Source of the DNA: an uncultured Microbacterium sp.
GTDB taxonomy: Bacteria > Actinomycetota > Actinomycetes > Actinomycetales > Microbacteriaceae
Reading direction: 5' to 3'
DNA length: 64,000 nt
Assembly: GCF_947489255.1 (NCBI RefSeq)
Contig: NZ_CANLCY010000001.1
Coordinates: 62,001 to 126,000 of the forward strand
Below are positions 1-11,449 of the stretch, piece by piece. The notes under the pieces were generated by a model. That model did not search any database and had not been told where the DNA came from. It saw only the letters and a program-made list of their open reading frames with translations. Each line of letters begins with the position of its first letter. Positions within the stretch are counted from its first letter, which is position 1. The position numbers and the translations under genes are program-made.

Positions 1-155
1 TGCAGCTCATGCGCGCGCACATCCTCTCGGAGATCGTCCGGCGCTTCCCCGAGGCGGGAGTCGAGGCGATCCGCTTCGTCGGGCCCGACGTCCCCTCTTG
101 GAAATGGGGGCCCAGAGCCGTTCCAGGCCGCGGTCCGCGCGATACCTACGGTTAG
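1..155 (+). CDS. DciA-like DUF721 protein, C-terminal end (partial)
   Basis: The window opens inside a gene. The frame starting at base 3 reads 50 codons to a TAG at 153-155 and ends in [19 protein letters not shown], the usual tail of actinobacterial DUF721 proteins encoded between recF and gyrB. DUF721 proteins include DciA, which helps load or retain the replicative helicase. Only the tail is present, so the N-terminal KH-like domain cannot be checked. The call rests on this conserved tail and on the position directly before gyrB. Confidence 0.75.
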   Translation, partial: QLMRAHILSEIVRRFPEAGVEAIRFVGPDVPSWKWGPRAVPGRGPRDTYG

Positions 156-172
156 GCCATGGTCGGTCCCGG

Positions 173-237
173 TTCGACACGATTTCTCCCCGCGTAGAGG
201 CGTACACGCCATTTCGGCGGGCCCCGCGCGGTAAGAT
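173..237 (+). promoter_or_regulatory. candidate gyrB promoters
   Basis: The 119 bases between the DUF721 stop and gyrB contain TTCGAC (173-178), a 16-base spacer and TAGAGG (195-200), which is an acceptable sigma-70-type pair. A second -10-like TAAGAT lies at 232-237 without a good -35. This is read from the sequence only; no start site is known. Confidence 0.3.
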
Positions 238-274
238 GGAGATTCCGACGAATCGATCTGGAGCGCGTTTACTC

Positions 275-2311
275 ATGACGTCCGAGAACCCCGACAACGT
301 TTCCGAGGAACCCGAAGCGACCACCCCCGCGAAGGTTCCCAACGAGTACGGGGCAGACGCCATCCAGGTGCTCGAAGGGCTCGAGGCCGTTCGCAAGCGC
401 CCCGGCATGTACATCGGGTCCACCGGTGAGCGAGGACTCCACCACCTCGTGCAGGAGATCGTCGACAACTCCGTCGACGAGGCCCTCGCCGGTTACTGCG
501 ACACCATCGACGTGACGATCATGAGCGACGGTGCCGTCCGCGTGATCGACAACGGCCGCGGCATCCCGGTCGACATGCACCGCACCGAGGGCAAGTCGAC
601 CGTCGAGGTCGTGCTCACCGTGCTGCACGCCGGTGGCAAGTTCGGCGGTGGCGGCTACGCGGTCTCCGGCGGCCTCCACGGCGTCGGCTCCTCGGTCGTG
701 AACGCGCTGTCGACCCGGCTCGAGGTCGAGGTGAAGCGCCAGGGTCACGTCTGGCGTCAGTCGTTCCGCGACGGCGGCGTTCCCCAGGCCCCGCTCGCGC
801 AGGGCGAGGCCAGCGAAGACACCGGCACCTCGATCACGTTCTGGCCGGATGCCACGATCTTCGACACCGTCGACTTCGACTACGACACCCTGCGCACGCG
901 CTTCCAGCAGATGGCGTTCCTCAACAAGGGTCTGCGCATCAGCCTGCGCGACGAGCGCCCGCAGGCGATGGTCACCGAGGGCGAGCCCGGAGAAGAGGTC
1001 ACCGCGGCGCGTCACGACTCGTTCCTCTACGAGCGCGGTCTGGTCGACTACGTCGAGCACCTCAACCGCGTGCGCAAGGCCGATGTGGTCAACGACGAGA
1101 TCATTGAGGTCGAGTCCGAGGACACTGATCGCAAGATCGCGCTCGAGCTGGCGATGCAGTGGACGACCGCCTACACCGAGAACGTCTTCACCTACGCCAA
1201 CACCATCAACACGCACGAGGGCGGCACGCACGAGGAGGGCTTCCGTGCCGCTCTGACCACGCTCGTCAACCGCTACGCCCGCGCGAACAACCTCCTCAAG
1301 GAGAAGGACGACAACCTCACCGGTGACGACATCCGCGAGGGTCTTACCGCGGTCATCTCCGTGAAGCTGTCGGAGCCGCAGTTCGAGGGGCAGACCAAGA
1401 CCAAGCTCGGCAACACCGAGGCGCGCGCGTTCGTGCAGAAGGTCGTGGGAGACAAGCTGGGCGACTGGTTCGACCGCAACCCGGGTCAGGCGAAGAACAT
1501 CATCCGCAAGGCGATCGATGCCGCGACCGCCCGTCTGGCCGCTCGCAAGGCCCGTGAGACCGCTCGCCGCAAGAGCGTGTTCGAGTCGGCGGCCATGCCC
1601 GACAAGCTCAAGGACTGCACGTCGAAGGATCCCTCGATCAGCGAGATCTTCCTCGTCGAGGGTGACTCCGCCGGCGGCTCGGCCGTGCAGGGGCGCGATC
1701 CCCACACGCAGGCGATCCTCGCGCTGCGCGGCAAGATCCTGAACGTCGAGCGTGCGCGTCTGGACCGCGCCCTGGGCAACAAGGAAGTCCAGGCGATGAT
1801 CCAGGCCTTCGGCACGGGCATCGGCGAAGACTTCGACATGGCCAAGGCGCGCTACCACAAGATCGTTCTGATGGCGGATGCCGACGTCGACGGTCAGCAC
1901 ATCACGACGCTGCTGCTGACGCTGCTGTTCCGTTACATGCGCGGACTGATCGAGGCCGGTTACGTCTACCTCGCCCAGCCGCCGCTCTACCGTCTGAAGT
2001 GGTCGAACCACGCTCACGAGTACGCCTACAGCGACCGTGAGCGCGACGCGATGCTCGTCGACGGCCAGGCGTCCGGTCGCCGGATCCCGAAGGACAACGG
2101 CATCCAGCGCTACAAGGGTCTCGGCGAGATGAACGACCACGAGCTCTGGGAGACCACGATGGACCCGGAGACCCGCACGCTGAAGCAGGTCACGATCGAC
2201 GACGCGGCCGCGGCCGACGAGATCTTCTCGGTCTTGATGGGCGAAGACGTCGAGTCGCGACGCAGCTTCATCCAGCGCAACGCCAAAGACGTCCGCTTCC
2301 TCGACATCTGA
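275..2311 (+). CDS. gyrB: DNA gyrase subunit B
   Basis: This is the ATPase subunit of DNA gyrase, 678 residues, the usual length for actinobacterial GyrB. The N-terminal GHKL ATPase part shows [14 protein letters not shown], the DNGRGIP loop and the GGLHGVG loop. The C-terminal half has the TOPRIM signature [12 protein letters not shown], the metal-binding DADVDGQHI and the closing [10 protein letters not shown]. With GyrA it introduces negative supercoils using ATP. I chose ATG 275, which gives MTSENPD; the frame is open further upstream (to ATG 98), but that part overlaps the preceding gene and shows no gyrase similarity. gyrA follows after 45 bases, so the two are probably co-transcribed. 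Confidence 0.97.
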   Translation: MTSENPDNVSEEPEATTPAKVPNEYGADAIQVLEGLEAVRKRPGMYIGSTGERGLHHLVQEIVDNSVDEALAGYCDTIDVTIMSDGAVRVIDNGRGIPVDMHRTEGKSTVEVVLTVLHAGGKFGGGGYAVSGGLHGVGSSVVNALSTRLEVEVKRQGHVWRQSFRDGGVPQAPLAQGEASEDTGTSITFWPDATIFDTVDFDYDTLRTRFQQMAFLNKGLRISLRDERPQAMVTEGEPGEEVTAARHDSFLYERGLVDYVEHLNRVRKADVVNDEIIEVESEDTDRKIALELAMQWTTAYTENVFTYANTINTHEGGTHEEGFRAALTTLVNRYARANNLLKEKDDNLTGDDIREGLTAVISVKLSEPQFEGQTKTKLGNTEARAFVQKVVGDKLGDWFDRNPGQAKNIIRKAIDAATARLAARKARETARRKSVFESAAMPDKLKDCTSKDPSISEIFLVEGDSAGGSAVQGRDPHTQAILALRGKILNVERARLDRALGNKEVQAMIQAFGTGIGEDFDMAKARYHKIVLMADADVDGQHITTLLLTLLFRYMRGLIEAGYVYLAQPPLYRLKWSNHAHEYAYSDRERDAMLVDGQASGRRIPKDNGIQRYKGLGEMNDHELWETTMDPETRTLKQVTIDDAAAADEIFSVLMGEDVESRRSFIQRNAKDVRFLDI

Positions 2312-2356
2312 GTCCGGCCCGGCCGACGACGAACGACGACACGAAACTGAGAACCC

Positions 2357-4983
<2,627 letters not shown>

Positions 4984-4987
<4 letters not shown>

Positions 4988-5385
4988 GCACGGTAGCCGA
5001 CAAGCTCGCCAAGAAGTCGACTCACAAGACCCCCGCCAAGCAGGTGCGGCTGCGCCTGGTGTACATCGACTTCTGGTCGGCCGTGAAGCTGTCGTTCCTG
5101 GTGGCGGTCGCTCTCGCGATCGTGACCGTCGTGTCGTACTTCCTGATCTACCTGGTGGTCTCGGCGACGCTGCTCACGAAGCTCGACGAGTTCTTCACCA
5201 GCTTCACCGACGGCGGGGCGACGCTCTCGCAGTACATCGGACTGCCGCAGGTGATGGCGTTCGCGGCGATCGTGGCCATCCTCAACCTGGTCGTCGTGAC
5301 CGTTCTCGGCGCCGTGATGGCCGGCATCTACAACCTCGCGGTGAAGGTGACCGGCGGTCTGCTCGTCGGTTTCACCTCGAACTGA
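4984..5385 (+). CDS. DUF3566 family membrane protein
   Basis: A 133-residue protein with a basic N-terminus ([16 protein letters not shown]) and two strong transmembrane segments (about 37-62 and 82-115). DUF3566 proteins are found directly after gyrA in most actinobacteria; their function is not known to me, although the genomic position suggests a link to replication, envelope or division. The start ATG overlaps the gyrA stop by four bases. The motif [15 protein letters not shown] before the first membrane helix is typical of the family. Confidence 0.88.
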
Positions 5386-5391
5386 CGTCGA

Positions 5392-5421
5392 TTCGTCAAA
5401 ACCTCGCGAGTCCGGTAAAGT
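5392..5421 (+). promoter_or_regulatory. candidate tRNA-Ile/Ala promoter
   Basis: TTCGTC (5392-5397), an 18-base spacer and TAAAGT (5416-5421) lie 29 bases before the tRNA-Ile gene. The same TTCGTC-N18-TAnnnT layout precedes tRNA-Leu at 24547-24576. Confidence 0.45.
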
Positions 5422-5450
5422 CTTCGAGGTTGATATCACGTCAGCGAGAC

Positions 5451-5524
5451 GGGGCTATAGCTCAGGCGGTTAGAGCGCTTCACTGATAATGAAGAGGTCC
5501 CAGGTTCAAGTCCTGGTAGCCCCA
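5451..5524 (+). tRNA. tRNA-Ile (GAT)
   Basis: A 74-base cloverleaf. The acceptor arms are GGGGCTA and TAGCCCC with A73 at 5524. The anticodon loop CTGATAA carries GAT, and the T arm is CCAGG-TTCAAGT-CCTGG. The sequence continues CC after the discriminator, so only part of the CCA end may be encoded. It is followed 13 bases later by tRNA-Ala, the common actinobacterial pair after gyrA. Confidence 0.97.
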
Positions 5525-5537
5525 CCCCTTCCCTCGC

Positions 5538-5610
5538 GGGGCCTTAGCTCAGCTGGTAGAGCGCCTGCTTTGCAAGCAGGATGTCAGGAGTTCGAATCTC
5601 CTAGGCTCCA
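5538..5610 (+). tRNA. tRNA-Ala (TGC)
   Basis: A 73-base cloverleaf with acceptor arms GGGGCCT and AGGCTCC (one G-U pair). The anticodon loop TTTGCAA gives TGC. The T arm is CAGGAG-TTCGAAT-CTCCT. It shares a transcript with tRNA-Ile and is closed by the hairpin at 5626-5649. Confidence 0.97.
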
Positions 5611-5625
5611 CTCTCGCGAAACGAG

Positions 5626-5649
5626 AAGCCGACCTTCGGGTCGGCTTTT
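5626..5649 (+). terminator. rho-independent terminator after tRNA-Ile/Ala
   Basis: A perfect 9-bp stem AAGCCGACC with a TTCG tetraloop and GGTCGGCTT, followed by a short T run (TTTT overlapping the stem end). It sits 16 bases after tRNA-Ala. Confidence 0.85.
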
Positions 5650-5780
5650 CGCATATCCGCCGCCGCATCCGCCCGAGGGGGCGCGACGGGATCGCCCGGG
5701 CGGAGGTCGTACGCTGGACCCATGACGGCGGTGCGACTGGTGGGCCTGCGGCGGACGCCCGTGCCACGGAGGACCACCCG

Positions 5781-6482
5781 GTGAGCCGCCGGAAATCCCT
5801 GGTGAACACCGTGGCCGACGATCTGTTCGACCGGATCGTGGCGGGGGAGTTCGGACCCGGCGATCCGCTACCGAGCGAGGCCGAGATCGGGGAGCAGTTC
5901 GACGTCAGCCGGGTCACCGTGCGGGAGGCCCTGCGCACGCTCACGACGCGCGGCATCGTGCGGGTGGTGTCCGGCATCGGTTCCCGGGTGGCTCCTGTCG
6001 AGGCATGGCGCTCGGTACCGGATGCGCTGCGCTACCGGGCCGCTCACGGCGACGACGCGACCGTGTCGGAGCAGCTGATCTCCACACGCCGCCTCATCGA
6101 GTGCGAAGCGGCCGCGCTCGCGGCCCCCCTGATCTCGGATTCGGCGCTCGAGGACTGCGAGGCCTGCATCACGGCGATGGAGGACGCGTCGAAGGCCGCG
6201 GACGTGGATGCTTTCGTGGCATCCGATCTGCGATTCCACAGCGTCATCCTCGAGGCGTCGGGCAACCTCTTCCTCGCGGTCCTGCTGGCCCCGCTGACCG
6301 AGGTGCTCGCCGATCGTCGTACCGAGACGTCGCGGGTGCCGGAGATCCAACGGCATGCGATCCACGAGCACCGCGCGATCGTCGCGGCGCTGCGTTCCCG
6401 GGACAGCGCTGCATCACGCGCCGCCATGGAGCATCACCTGCAGCAGACGCTCGACGATCTGCGCCACTACGTCCTCCACTGA
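5781..6482 (+). CDS. GntR-family (FadR/FCD) transcriptional regulator
   Basis: A 233-residue regulator. The N-terminal winged helix (about 5-70) carries LFDRIVAGEFGPGDPLPSEAEIGEQF and VSRVTVREALRTL, the GntR recognition helix. The rest is an FCD-type all-helical ligand domain, with the metal/ligand motifs spread over ESEA-like and H-x3-H stretches (DLRFHSVILEASGN and HAIHEHRAIVAAL). I chose GTG 5781 because CGGAGGA lies 8 bases upstream. It precedes an acid-sugar catabolic operon on the same strand and probably represses it through the palindrome at 6531-6552. The likely inducer is the substrate or an intermediate of that pathway; this is inference. Confidence 0.88.
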   Translation: MSRRKSLVNTVADDLFDRIVAGEFGPGDPLPSEAEIGEQFDVSRVTVREALRTLTTRGIVRVVSGIGSRVAPVEAWRSVPDALRYRAAHGDDATVSEQLISTRRLIECEAAALAAPLISDSALEDCEACITAMEDASKAADVDAFVASDLRFHSVILEASGNLFLAVLLAPLTEVLADRRTETSRVPEIQRHAIHEHRAIVAALRSRDSAASRAAMEHHLQQTLDDLRHYVLH

Positions 6483-6504
6483 GCTGGGCGTCGTCGTCGC
6501 CCGC

Positions 6505-6552
6505 TTGACTCCTGACGACTGTCTGCTGCATGCTGTCATACACCTGACAGCA
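6505..6552 (+). promoter_or_regulatory. promoter and GntR operator of the acid-sugar operon
   Basis: TTGACT (6505-6510) is a good -35 box with a -10-like CATGCT at 6529-6534 (18-base spacer). A perfect inverted repeat TGCTGTCA-N6-TGACAGCA occupies 6531-6552, overlapping the -10 and probable start. Its size and spacing fit a dimeric regulator, and the nearest candidate is the GntR protein encoded just upstream. Binding is inferred. Confidence 0.6.
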
Positions 6553-6593
6553 GAGCGGCGCGGGAGCCGCTCACTCGATGACGAGGAGTGAAC

Positions 6594-8009
6594 GTGGCAT
6601 CCATCGATCTGCACGCGCTGCCGCCGGCCGCCGAACCCGACGTCGACGCCCTCGCCGCTCGCGTCGCGCGCAGCGGGCGCGTGTTCGTCGTGCTCGACGA
6701 CGATCCCACCGGCACGCAGTCGGTCGCCGACCTCCCCGTCCTCGGCGCGTGGGACGTCGACGACTTCGCGTGGGCCTTCGCCTCGGGCGCCCCGGCGGTC
6801 TACGTGCTGACGAACTCGCGGAGCCTCGATCCCGAGTCCGCGGAGCGGGTCAACCGCGAGGTCGTGCGCAACGCGATGGACGCCGCGGCCACGGCGGACC
6901 TGCGGGTCGCGTTCGTCAGCCGGAGCGACTCCACCCTGCGCGGTCATTACCCGCTCGAGCCCGACGTCATCTCGTCGGAGGTCTCGAACGCGGGAGGGGC
7001 CCCCATCGCGAACGTGGTCATCGTCCCCGCCTTCCCGGATGCCGGGCGCATCACGGTGCGCGGAACGCACGGGATGCTCGACGCCGGCGACTTCACCCCC
7101 ATCGGCGAGACCGAGTTCGCGAAGGACTCGACCTTCGGGTTCGCCTCCTCGCGCCTGGCGGACTGGGTCGAGGAGAAGTCGCACGGGCGCTTCGCGGCGT
7201 CCGAGGTCGTCGAGGTGCACATCGACGTGCTGCGGGACAGCGCGGAGGCCGTCGCCGACGCCCTGCGATCGGCCCCCGAGGGTGCGCCCATCGTCGTCGA
7301 CGCCGTCGTCGAAGAGGACCTCGTGCAGCTGGCGCTCGGACTCGAGATCGTCGAGGCCGAGGGGCGCGCGTTCGTCTACCGCGTCGGACCTCCGTTCCTC
7401 CGTGCGCGCATCGGGCAGCGCCGGCGCGAACCCATCGCCACCGACCGGGCGGGCGAGGGCGGAGCCACCCGCGGCGGCCTCATCGTCGTCGGGTCCCACG
7501 TCGGACTCACCAGCCGTCAGCTCGCCCACCTCATCGCGAACCGCGACCTCGCGGCGGTCGTGGAGATCGACGTCCCCCGTCTGCTCGACCCCGAGACCGG
7601 GACGCAGGAGGTGTCGCGCGCCGTCGCCGCCGTCTCCGATGCGCTCCTGCGCGGCGACGTCGTGCTGCACACCAGCAGGACCCTCGTGCGGACGGAGGAT
7701 CCCGACGAGAGTCTCCGGATCTCGCGGCGTGTGTCCCAGGCGGTGGTCGACAGCGTGCACGCCACCGCCGAACGACGCACCCCGCGCTTCGTCATCGCCA
7801 AGGGCGGGATCACCTCCAGCGACGTCGCGACGCGAGGTCTCGACATCCGTCGCGCCCACGTGAAGGGCTCGCTGTTCCCGGGCATCGTCTCGGTCTGGGA
7901 AGCCGTCGACGGTCTCGCCGCCGGCATCCCGTACGTCGTCTTCGCGGGCAACGTCGGCGACGACACCTCGCTGACCGCAGCCGTCGAGCGGCTCTCCGCC
8001 ACGCCCTGA
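6594..8009 (+). CDS. four-carbon acid sugar kinase (DUF1537 family)
   Basis: A 471-residue member of the DUF1537 kinase family (OtnK/DtnK type), which phosphorylates 3-oxo-tetronates or threonate using ATP. The N-terminal domain shows VFVVLDDDPTGTQSVADLPVL, the typical acid-sugar-binding start, and FVSRSDSTLRGHYPLE. The C-terminal nucleotide-binding part has RTPRFVIAKGGITSSD, LFPGIVSVWEAVDGLAAGIPYVVFAGNVGD. I prefer GTG 6594 (AGGAG five bases upstream) over GTG 6588, which overlaps that site. Its neighbours, a dehydrogenase and a GntP permease, fit tetronate catabolism. The exact substrate cannot be told from sequence. Confidence 0.87.
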   Translation: MASIDLHALPPAAEPDVDALAARVARSGRVFVVLDDDPTGTQSVADLPVLGAWDVDDFAWAFASGAPAVYVLTNSRSLDPESAERVNREVVRNAMDAAATADLRVAFVSRSDSTLRGHYPLEPDVISSEVSNAGGAPIANVVIVPAFPDAGRITVRGTHGMLDAGDFTPIGETEFAKDSTFGFASSRLADWVEEKSHGRFAASEVVEVHIDVLRDSAEAVADALRSAPEGAPIVVDAVVEEDLVQLALGLEIVEAEGRAFVYRVGPPFLRARIGQRRREPIATDRAGEGGATRGGLIVVGSHVGLTSRQLAHLIANRDLAAVVEIDVPRLLDPETGTQEVSRAVAAVSDALLRGDVVLHTSRTLVRTEDPDESLRISRRVSQAVVDSVHATAERRTPRFVIAKGGITSSDVATRGLDIRRAHVKGSLFPGIVSVWEAVDGLAAGIPYVVFAGNVGDDTSLTAAVERLSATP

Positions 8010-8063
8010 CCGCGGCACTTGTCGCCGCACCTCCCCCTTCCGTCGTCCGCAAAGGAGCACCCC

Positions 8064-8966
8064 ATGACCGTCGTCCCCGCACCTACCGTCGCCGTCCTCG
8101 GACTCGGAGCGATGGGCCTTCCGATGGCCGCCCGCCTCGCCGAGACCCTGCCCGTACGCGGCTTCGACATCGCCGACGCGCGTCTCGCCCTCGCGGAGAA
8201 GGAGGGGGTCGTCCCCACCCCGTCGGCTCAGGATGCCGCGACCGGAGCCCAGGTCGTCCTCGTGGCGGTGCGCGACTCGGCGCAGCTGACCGACCTGCTC
8301 TTCGGGGCCGCGGGAATCGCGGAGGTCCTCACCGCGGGGGCGGTCGTCGTGCTCACGAGCACCGTCGGAACCGACGGCGTCACGGACGTGGCATCCGCCC
8401 TCGCCGAGAGGGGGATCGGCCTCGTCGATGCGCCGTTGAGCGGAGGGCCCGTCCGCGCCCGCCAGGGCGACCTGCTCATCGTCGTCGGTGCCGCACCCGC
8501 CGACCTCGAGATCGCTCGACCGGTGCTCGAGGCCCTCGCCTCGACGCTGACGGTCGTGGGAGAGCTCGCCGGCGACGGGCAGGCGTTGAAGACCGTGAAC
8601 CAGCTGCTGTGCGGGGTGCACATCGCGGCCGCGGCCGAGGCGCTCGCTCTCGCCGACCGGTTGGGGCTCGACCTCGAGCGCACCCTCGAGGCCCTGCAGG
8701 CCGGAGCCGCGGCCTCGTTCATGCTCGGCAACCGCGGACCGCGGATGCTGCAGGCCTGGGACGACGAGGGCGCGGAGGTCCTCAGTCGTCTCGACATCTT
8801 CGTCAAGGACATGGGGATCGTCGGCGCGGCCGCCCGTCGCGTGGGACTGCCCGCACCGCTGGCGGCCGCTGCGGAGCAGAGCTACCTCGTCGCGCAGACC
8901 CAGGGTCTCGGCGAGGTCGACGACTCCGCGGTGATCCGCATCTCCGCCCCGACCCGTCGGTCCTGA
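8064..8966 (+). CDS. 3-hydroxyisobutyrate dehydrogenase-like oxidoreductase (L-threonate dehydrogenase type)
   Basis: A 300-residue NAD(P)-dependent beta-hydroxyacid dehydrogenase. The Rossmann start is VAVLGLGAMGLPMA (10-21), the substrate loop is DAPLSGGPVRARQGDL (about 122-137) and the catalytic lysine is probably K176 in GDGQALKTVNQLL. LtnD-type enzymes of this family oxidise L-threonate or D-erythronate to 2-oxo-tetronate before isomerisation and DUF1537-mediated phosphorylation. It follows the kinase by 54 bases with AAAGGAG before ATG 8064. A role in tartronate semialdehyde or hydroxyisobutyrate metabolism is possible, but the DUF1537 neighbour favours threonate. Confidence 0.85.
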   Translation: MTVVPAPTVAVLGLGAMGLPMAARLAETLPVRGFDIADARLALAEKEGVVPTPSAQDAATGAQVVLVAVRDSAQLTDLLFGAAGIAEVLTAGAVVVLTSTVGTDGVTDVASALAERGIGLVDAPLSGGPVRARQGDLLIVVGAAPADLEIARPVLEALASTLTVVGELAGDGQALKTVNQLLCGVHIAAAAEALALADRLGLDLERTLEALQAGAAASFMLGNRGPRMLQAWDDEGAEVLSRLDIFVKDMGIVGAAARRVGLPAPLAAAAEQSYLVAQTQGLGEVDDSAVIRISAPTRRS

Positions 8967-9010
8967 CACCTCACCCCGCCCACCCGCACCGTCAAGGGAG
9001 ACCCCGCGAA

Positions 9011-10438
9011 ATGAGCACGCCCGTCCTTCTGGCCATCGGAGTCGGAGGCATCCTCCTTCTCCTCCTCCTGATCATCAGACTGAAGCTGAACGCCTTCCTC
9101 GCGCTGCTGATCGTCAGCATCATCGTGGGGTTGGCAGCGGGGCTGCCGTTGGCCACCGTGCCCGCGACGGAGGACACCCCCGAGAAGCTCGGCGTCGTGC
9201 CCGCCATCGTGGCGGGTCTCGGCAGCACCCTCGGCTCCATCGCGATCCTCATCACGCTGGGGGCCATACTCGGCCGCATCATCGAACTGTCGGGCGGGGC
9301 CTCGAGCCTGGCAGGGCGCTTCACCGAGATCCTCGGCCCGAAGCGCGTGGGCGCCGCACTGACCGGTGCCGCCCTCGTGCTGGCGATCCCTGTCTTCTTC
9401 GACGTCGGATTCATCATCCTCGTGCCGATCGTGTACGGCTTCGCCCAGGCGGCGGGACTCAAGCCCCTGCGGTTCGGTCTTCCCGTGGCGGGGATCATGC
9501 TCGCCGTGCACGTGTCGGTTCCGCCCCACCCGGGCGTCGTCGGCGGAGCCGCCCTCCTCGGAGCCGACATCGGATGGCTCACCATCGTCGGAATCCTCAT
9601 CGCCATCCCGCTGGCGTTCGTCAGCCACCTGCTGTCGAAGCGTCTGACGCGTCGCGAGTTCGACATGCTGGCCTCCACGGAGGAGATGTTCGAGCAGGCG
9701 GGCCGCGGGGGCGTGCAGACGACGGTCACGGGCACGGTCACCTCCACCATCGCACCGCCCTCGGCGGGGATGGTGCTCACCCTCATCGTGACGCCCCTCA
9801 TCATGATCGGGATCGGCACCACGGCCGCCACGGTGCTGCCGTCGGGCGACCCATTGCGCAACATCGCCCAGTTCATCGGTGCCCCTCTCTTCGCGCTGCT
9901 GGTCACCGTGCTGCTGGCGATCTACTTCCTCGGCGTGCGCCGCAAATGGGGCCGCGACAAGATCAGCGATGTGCTCGAATCGGCTCTGCCGCCGACGGCG
10001 GCGATCATCCTGGTCAGCGGTGCGGGCGGTGCGTTCGCGCGCGTCCTCACCGAGAGCGGCATCGGTTCGGCGCTGTCGAGCGTGCTCCTGCAGACCGGGC
10101 TGCCGGTCCTCGTCCTGGCTTTCGTGGTCTCCCTCGCGCTGCGCGCCGCGCAGGGATCGGCGACCGTCGCCATCCTCACCACGGCCGGCCTGCTCACCGA
10201 CACCGTCGCGAACGGCGGCTTCTCGATGCTCCAGATCGTCGCGATCACCCTGGCGATCGCCTTCGGCGCGCTCGGCCTGTCGCACGTGAACGACTCGGGC
10301 TTCTGGGTGGTCACCCGTTACCTCGGCCTCAGCGTCGGAGACGGCCTGCGCACCTGGACCGTCTTGACCACCGTGCTGGGCGTGTGCGGATTCGCCCTGG
10401 TCGCCGTGTTCTGGGGCATCGCCACCGCGGTCGGCTGA
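9011..10438 (+). CDS. GntP-family gluconate/acid-sugar permease
   Basis: A 475-residue polytopic membrane protein of the GntP family, which imports gluconate and related sugar acids with protons. About 12 hydrophobic segments are visible, starting with VLLAIGVGGILLLLLLIIRLKLNAFLALL. Family marks include FFDVGFIILVPIVYGFA, HVSVPPHPGVVGGA and the C-terminal AFGALGLSHVNDSGFW. The ATG at 9011 has AAGGGAGA 8 bases upstream; the frame is open far upstream, but that part is only the antisense of composition in the kinase. As the last gene of the operon it most likely imports the substrate of the kinase/dehydrogenase pair. Confidence 0.92.
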   Translation: MSTPVLLAIGVGGILLLLLLIIRLKLNAFLALLIVSIIVGLAAGLPLATVPATEDTPEKLGVVPAIVAGLGSTLGSIAILITLGAILGRIIELSGGASSLAGRFTEILGPKRVGAALTGAALVLAIPVFFDVGFIILVPIVYGFAQAAGLKPLRFGLPVAGIMLAVHVSVPPHPGVVGGAALLGADIGWLTIVGILIAIPLAFVSHLLSKRLTRREFDMLASTEEMFEQAGRGGVQTTVTGTVTSTIAPPSAGMVLTLIVTPLIMIGIGTTAATVLPSGDPLRNIAQFIGAPLFALLVTVLLAIYFLGVRRKWGRDKISDVLESALPPTAAIILVSGAGGAFARVLTESGIGSALSSVLLQTGLPVLVLAFVVSLALRAAQGSATVAILTTAGLLTDTVANGGFSMLQIVAITLAIAFGALGLSHVNDSGFWVVTRYLGLSVGDGLRTWTVLTTVLGVCGFALVAVFWGIATAVG

Positions 10439-10457
10439 CCCGCGCCGGCCCGCTCGC

Positions 10458-10476
10458 GTCCGCCTCCCGGGCGGAC
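10458..10476 (+). terminator. hairpin after the acid-sugar operon
   Basis: A 7-bp GC stem GTCCGCC-TCCCG-GGCGGAC 20 bases after gntP. There is no T run, so it is at best an intrinsic terminator of the weak actinobacterial type. Confidence 0.35.
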
Positions 10477-10537
10477 CGGGCGGGTTCGCGCGTACCGCGC
10501 GTCCTCGCAACCCGGTGGAGGTGGCTAGAGTCTGGTC

Positions 10538-10969
10538 ATGGACATGCGGGTCGCCGCGTACGCCGTCATCACCGACGCCGACGACCGCGTGCTGCTCGCG
10601 CACTGGATCGACGGCCGCCGGGCCGCGTGGACGCTCCCGGGCGGGGGGCTCGAGCCCGGAGAGGATCCCGTGCAGGCGGTGCGCCGCGAGGTGCGCGAAG
10701 AGACCGGGTTCCGGGTGGTCGTCGGCGACCTGCTCGGCATCCATTCGCGGGTCATCCCGGCCGAGTCGCGGCTCGCGGAGGGGGCCAGGGATCCGCTGCA
10801 CGCGTTGCGGATCGTCTACCTTGCCCGGATCGTGGGCGGGCGGCTCCGCTTCGAGACCGACGGCTCCACCGACCGTGCGGCGTGGTTCACGCTCGCGGCC
10901 GCCCGGAAGGTGCGGAGGGTGCAGCTCGTCGACATCGCGTTCCGGATGGCGGACCTGCCCCGTCCGTGA
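10538..10969 (+). CDS. NUDIX hydrolase
   Basis: A 143-residue NUDIX protein. The full NUDIX box is visible at about 36-58: GGGLEPGEDPVQAVRREV followed by REETGF, matching G-x5-E-x7-REVREETGF. The fold start MRVAAYAVITDADDRVLLAHW is typical of enzymes acting on nucleoside diphosphates or related pyrophosphates. The exact substrate cannot be read. It converges on the YbaK gene with only 6 bases between them. Confidence 0.9.
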   Translation: MDMRVAAYAVITDADDRVLLAHWIDGRRAAWTLPGGGLEPGEDPVQAVRREVREETGFRVVVGDLLGIHSRVIPAESRLAEGARDPLHALRIVYLARIVGGRLRFETDGSTDRAAWFTLAAARKVRRVQLVDIAFRMADLPRP

Positions 10970-10975
10970 ACGCGG

Positions 10976-11449
10976 TCAGGGACGCTCGGTGGTGATGTCG
11001 GCCACGGTGGCGCCGTAGGCCGCGATCAGGTCGTCGGCCTCGACGAAGAGGCTGAAGCCGTGCGCGCCCGCGCCCATGGCGGTACGGGTGCCCACGATGC
11101 GTTCGTCGGCGTAGACGGGCCATGCGGTGGAGCTGCCGATCGGCACGATCGTGCCGCGTTCGTAGCCCGTCGCCGCGAGGGCGAGCTCGGGCTCGGGGAG
11201 GCGGAGCTTGTTCACGCCGACGACGGCCCGCAGCTTCGGCCACGAGATGGCCCGGTCGCCGGGAACCAGGGCGAAGAGGTACGTGTCGTCCGACCTCTTC
11301 ACGACGAGAGTCTTGACGATGGATGCCGGCGGGATGCCGAGCAGCGCGGCCGCTTCGTCGAGGCTCGATGCCGCCGGGCGCTCCCGCACATCGACGGAGA
11401 GGCCGCGCTCGCGCGCGGCCTCTCTGACTCTGATGGTGGGATCGCTCAC
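10976..11449 (-). CDS. YbaK/EbsC-type aminoacyl-tRNA deacylase
   Basis: A 157-residue protein of the YbaK/ProX family, which hydrolyses mischarged tRNAs such as Cys-tRNAPro or related species. The conserved lysine K46 lies in PASIVKTLVVKRSDD, and GDRAISWPKL and VNKLRLPEP are family stretches; GTRTAMGAGAHGF matches the conserved C-terminal glycine loop. I chose GTG 11449, which overlaps the upstream gene's stop (GTGA), rather than a longer reading that runs into that gene. The four-base overlap suggests it is translated together with the upstream membrane protein. Confidence 0.85.
   Translation of the reverse strand: MSDPTIRVREAARERGLSVDVRERPAASSLDEAAALLGIPPASIVKTLVVKRSDDTYLFALVPGDRAISWPKLRAVVGVNKLRLPEPELALAATGYERGTIVPIGSSTAWPVYADERIVGTRTAMGAGAHGFSLFVEADDLIAAYGATVADITTERP

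Noticed and set aside
6578..9010. A long N-terminal extension of the GntP reading frame
   Set aside because: It overlaps the kinase and dehydrogenase genes out of frame, and its product is arginine-rich low-complexity. The permease begins at ATG 9011 with its own ribosome site.
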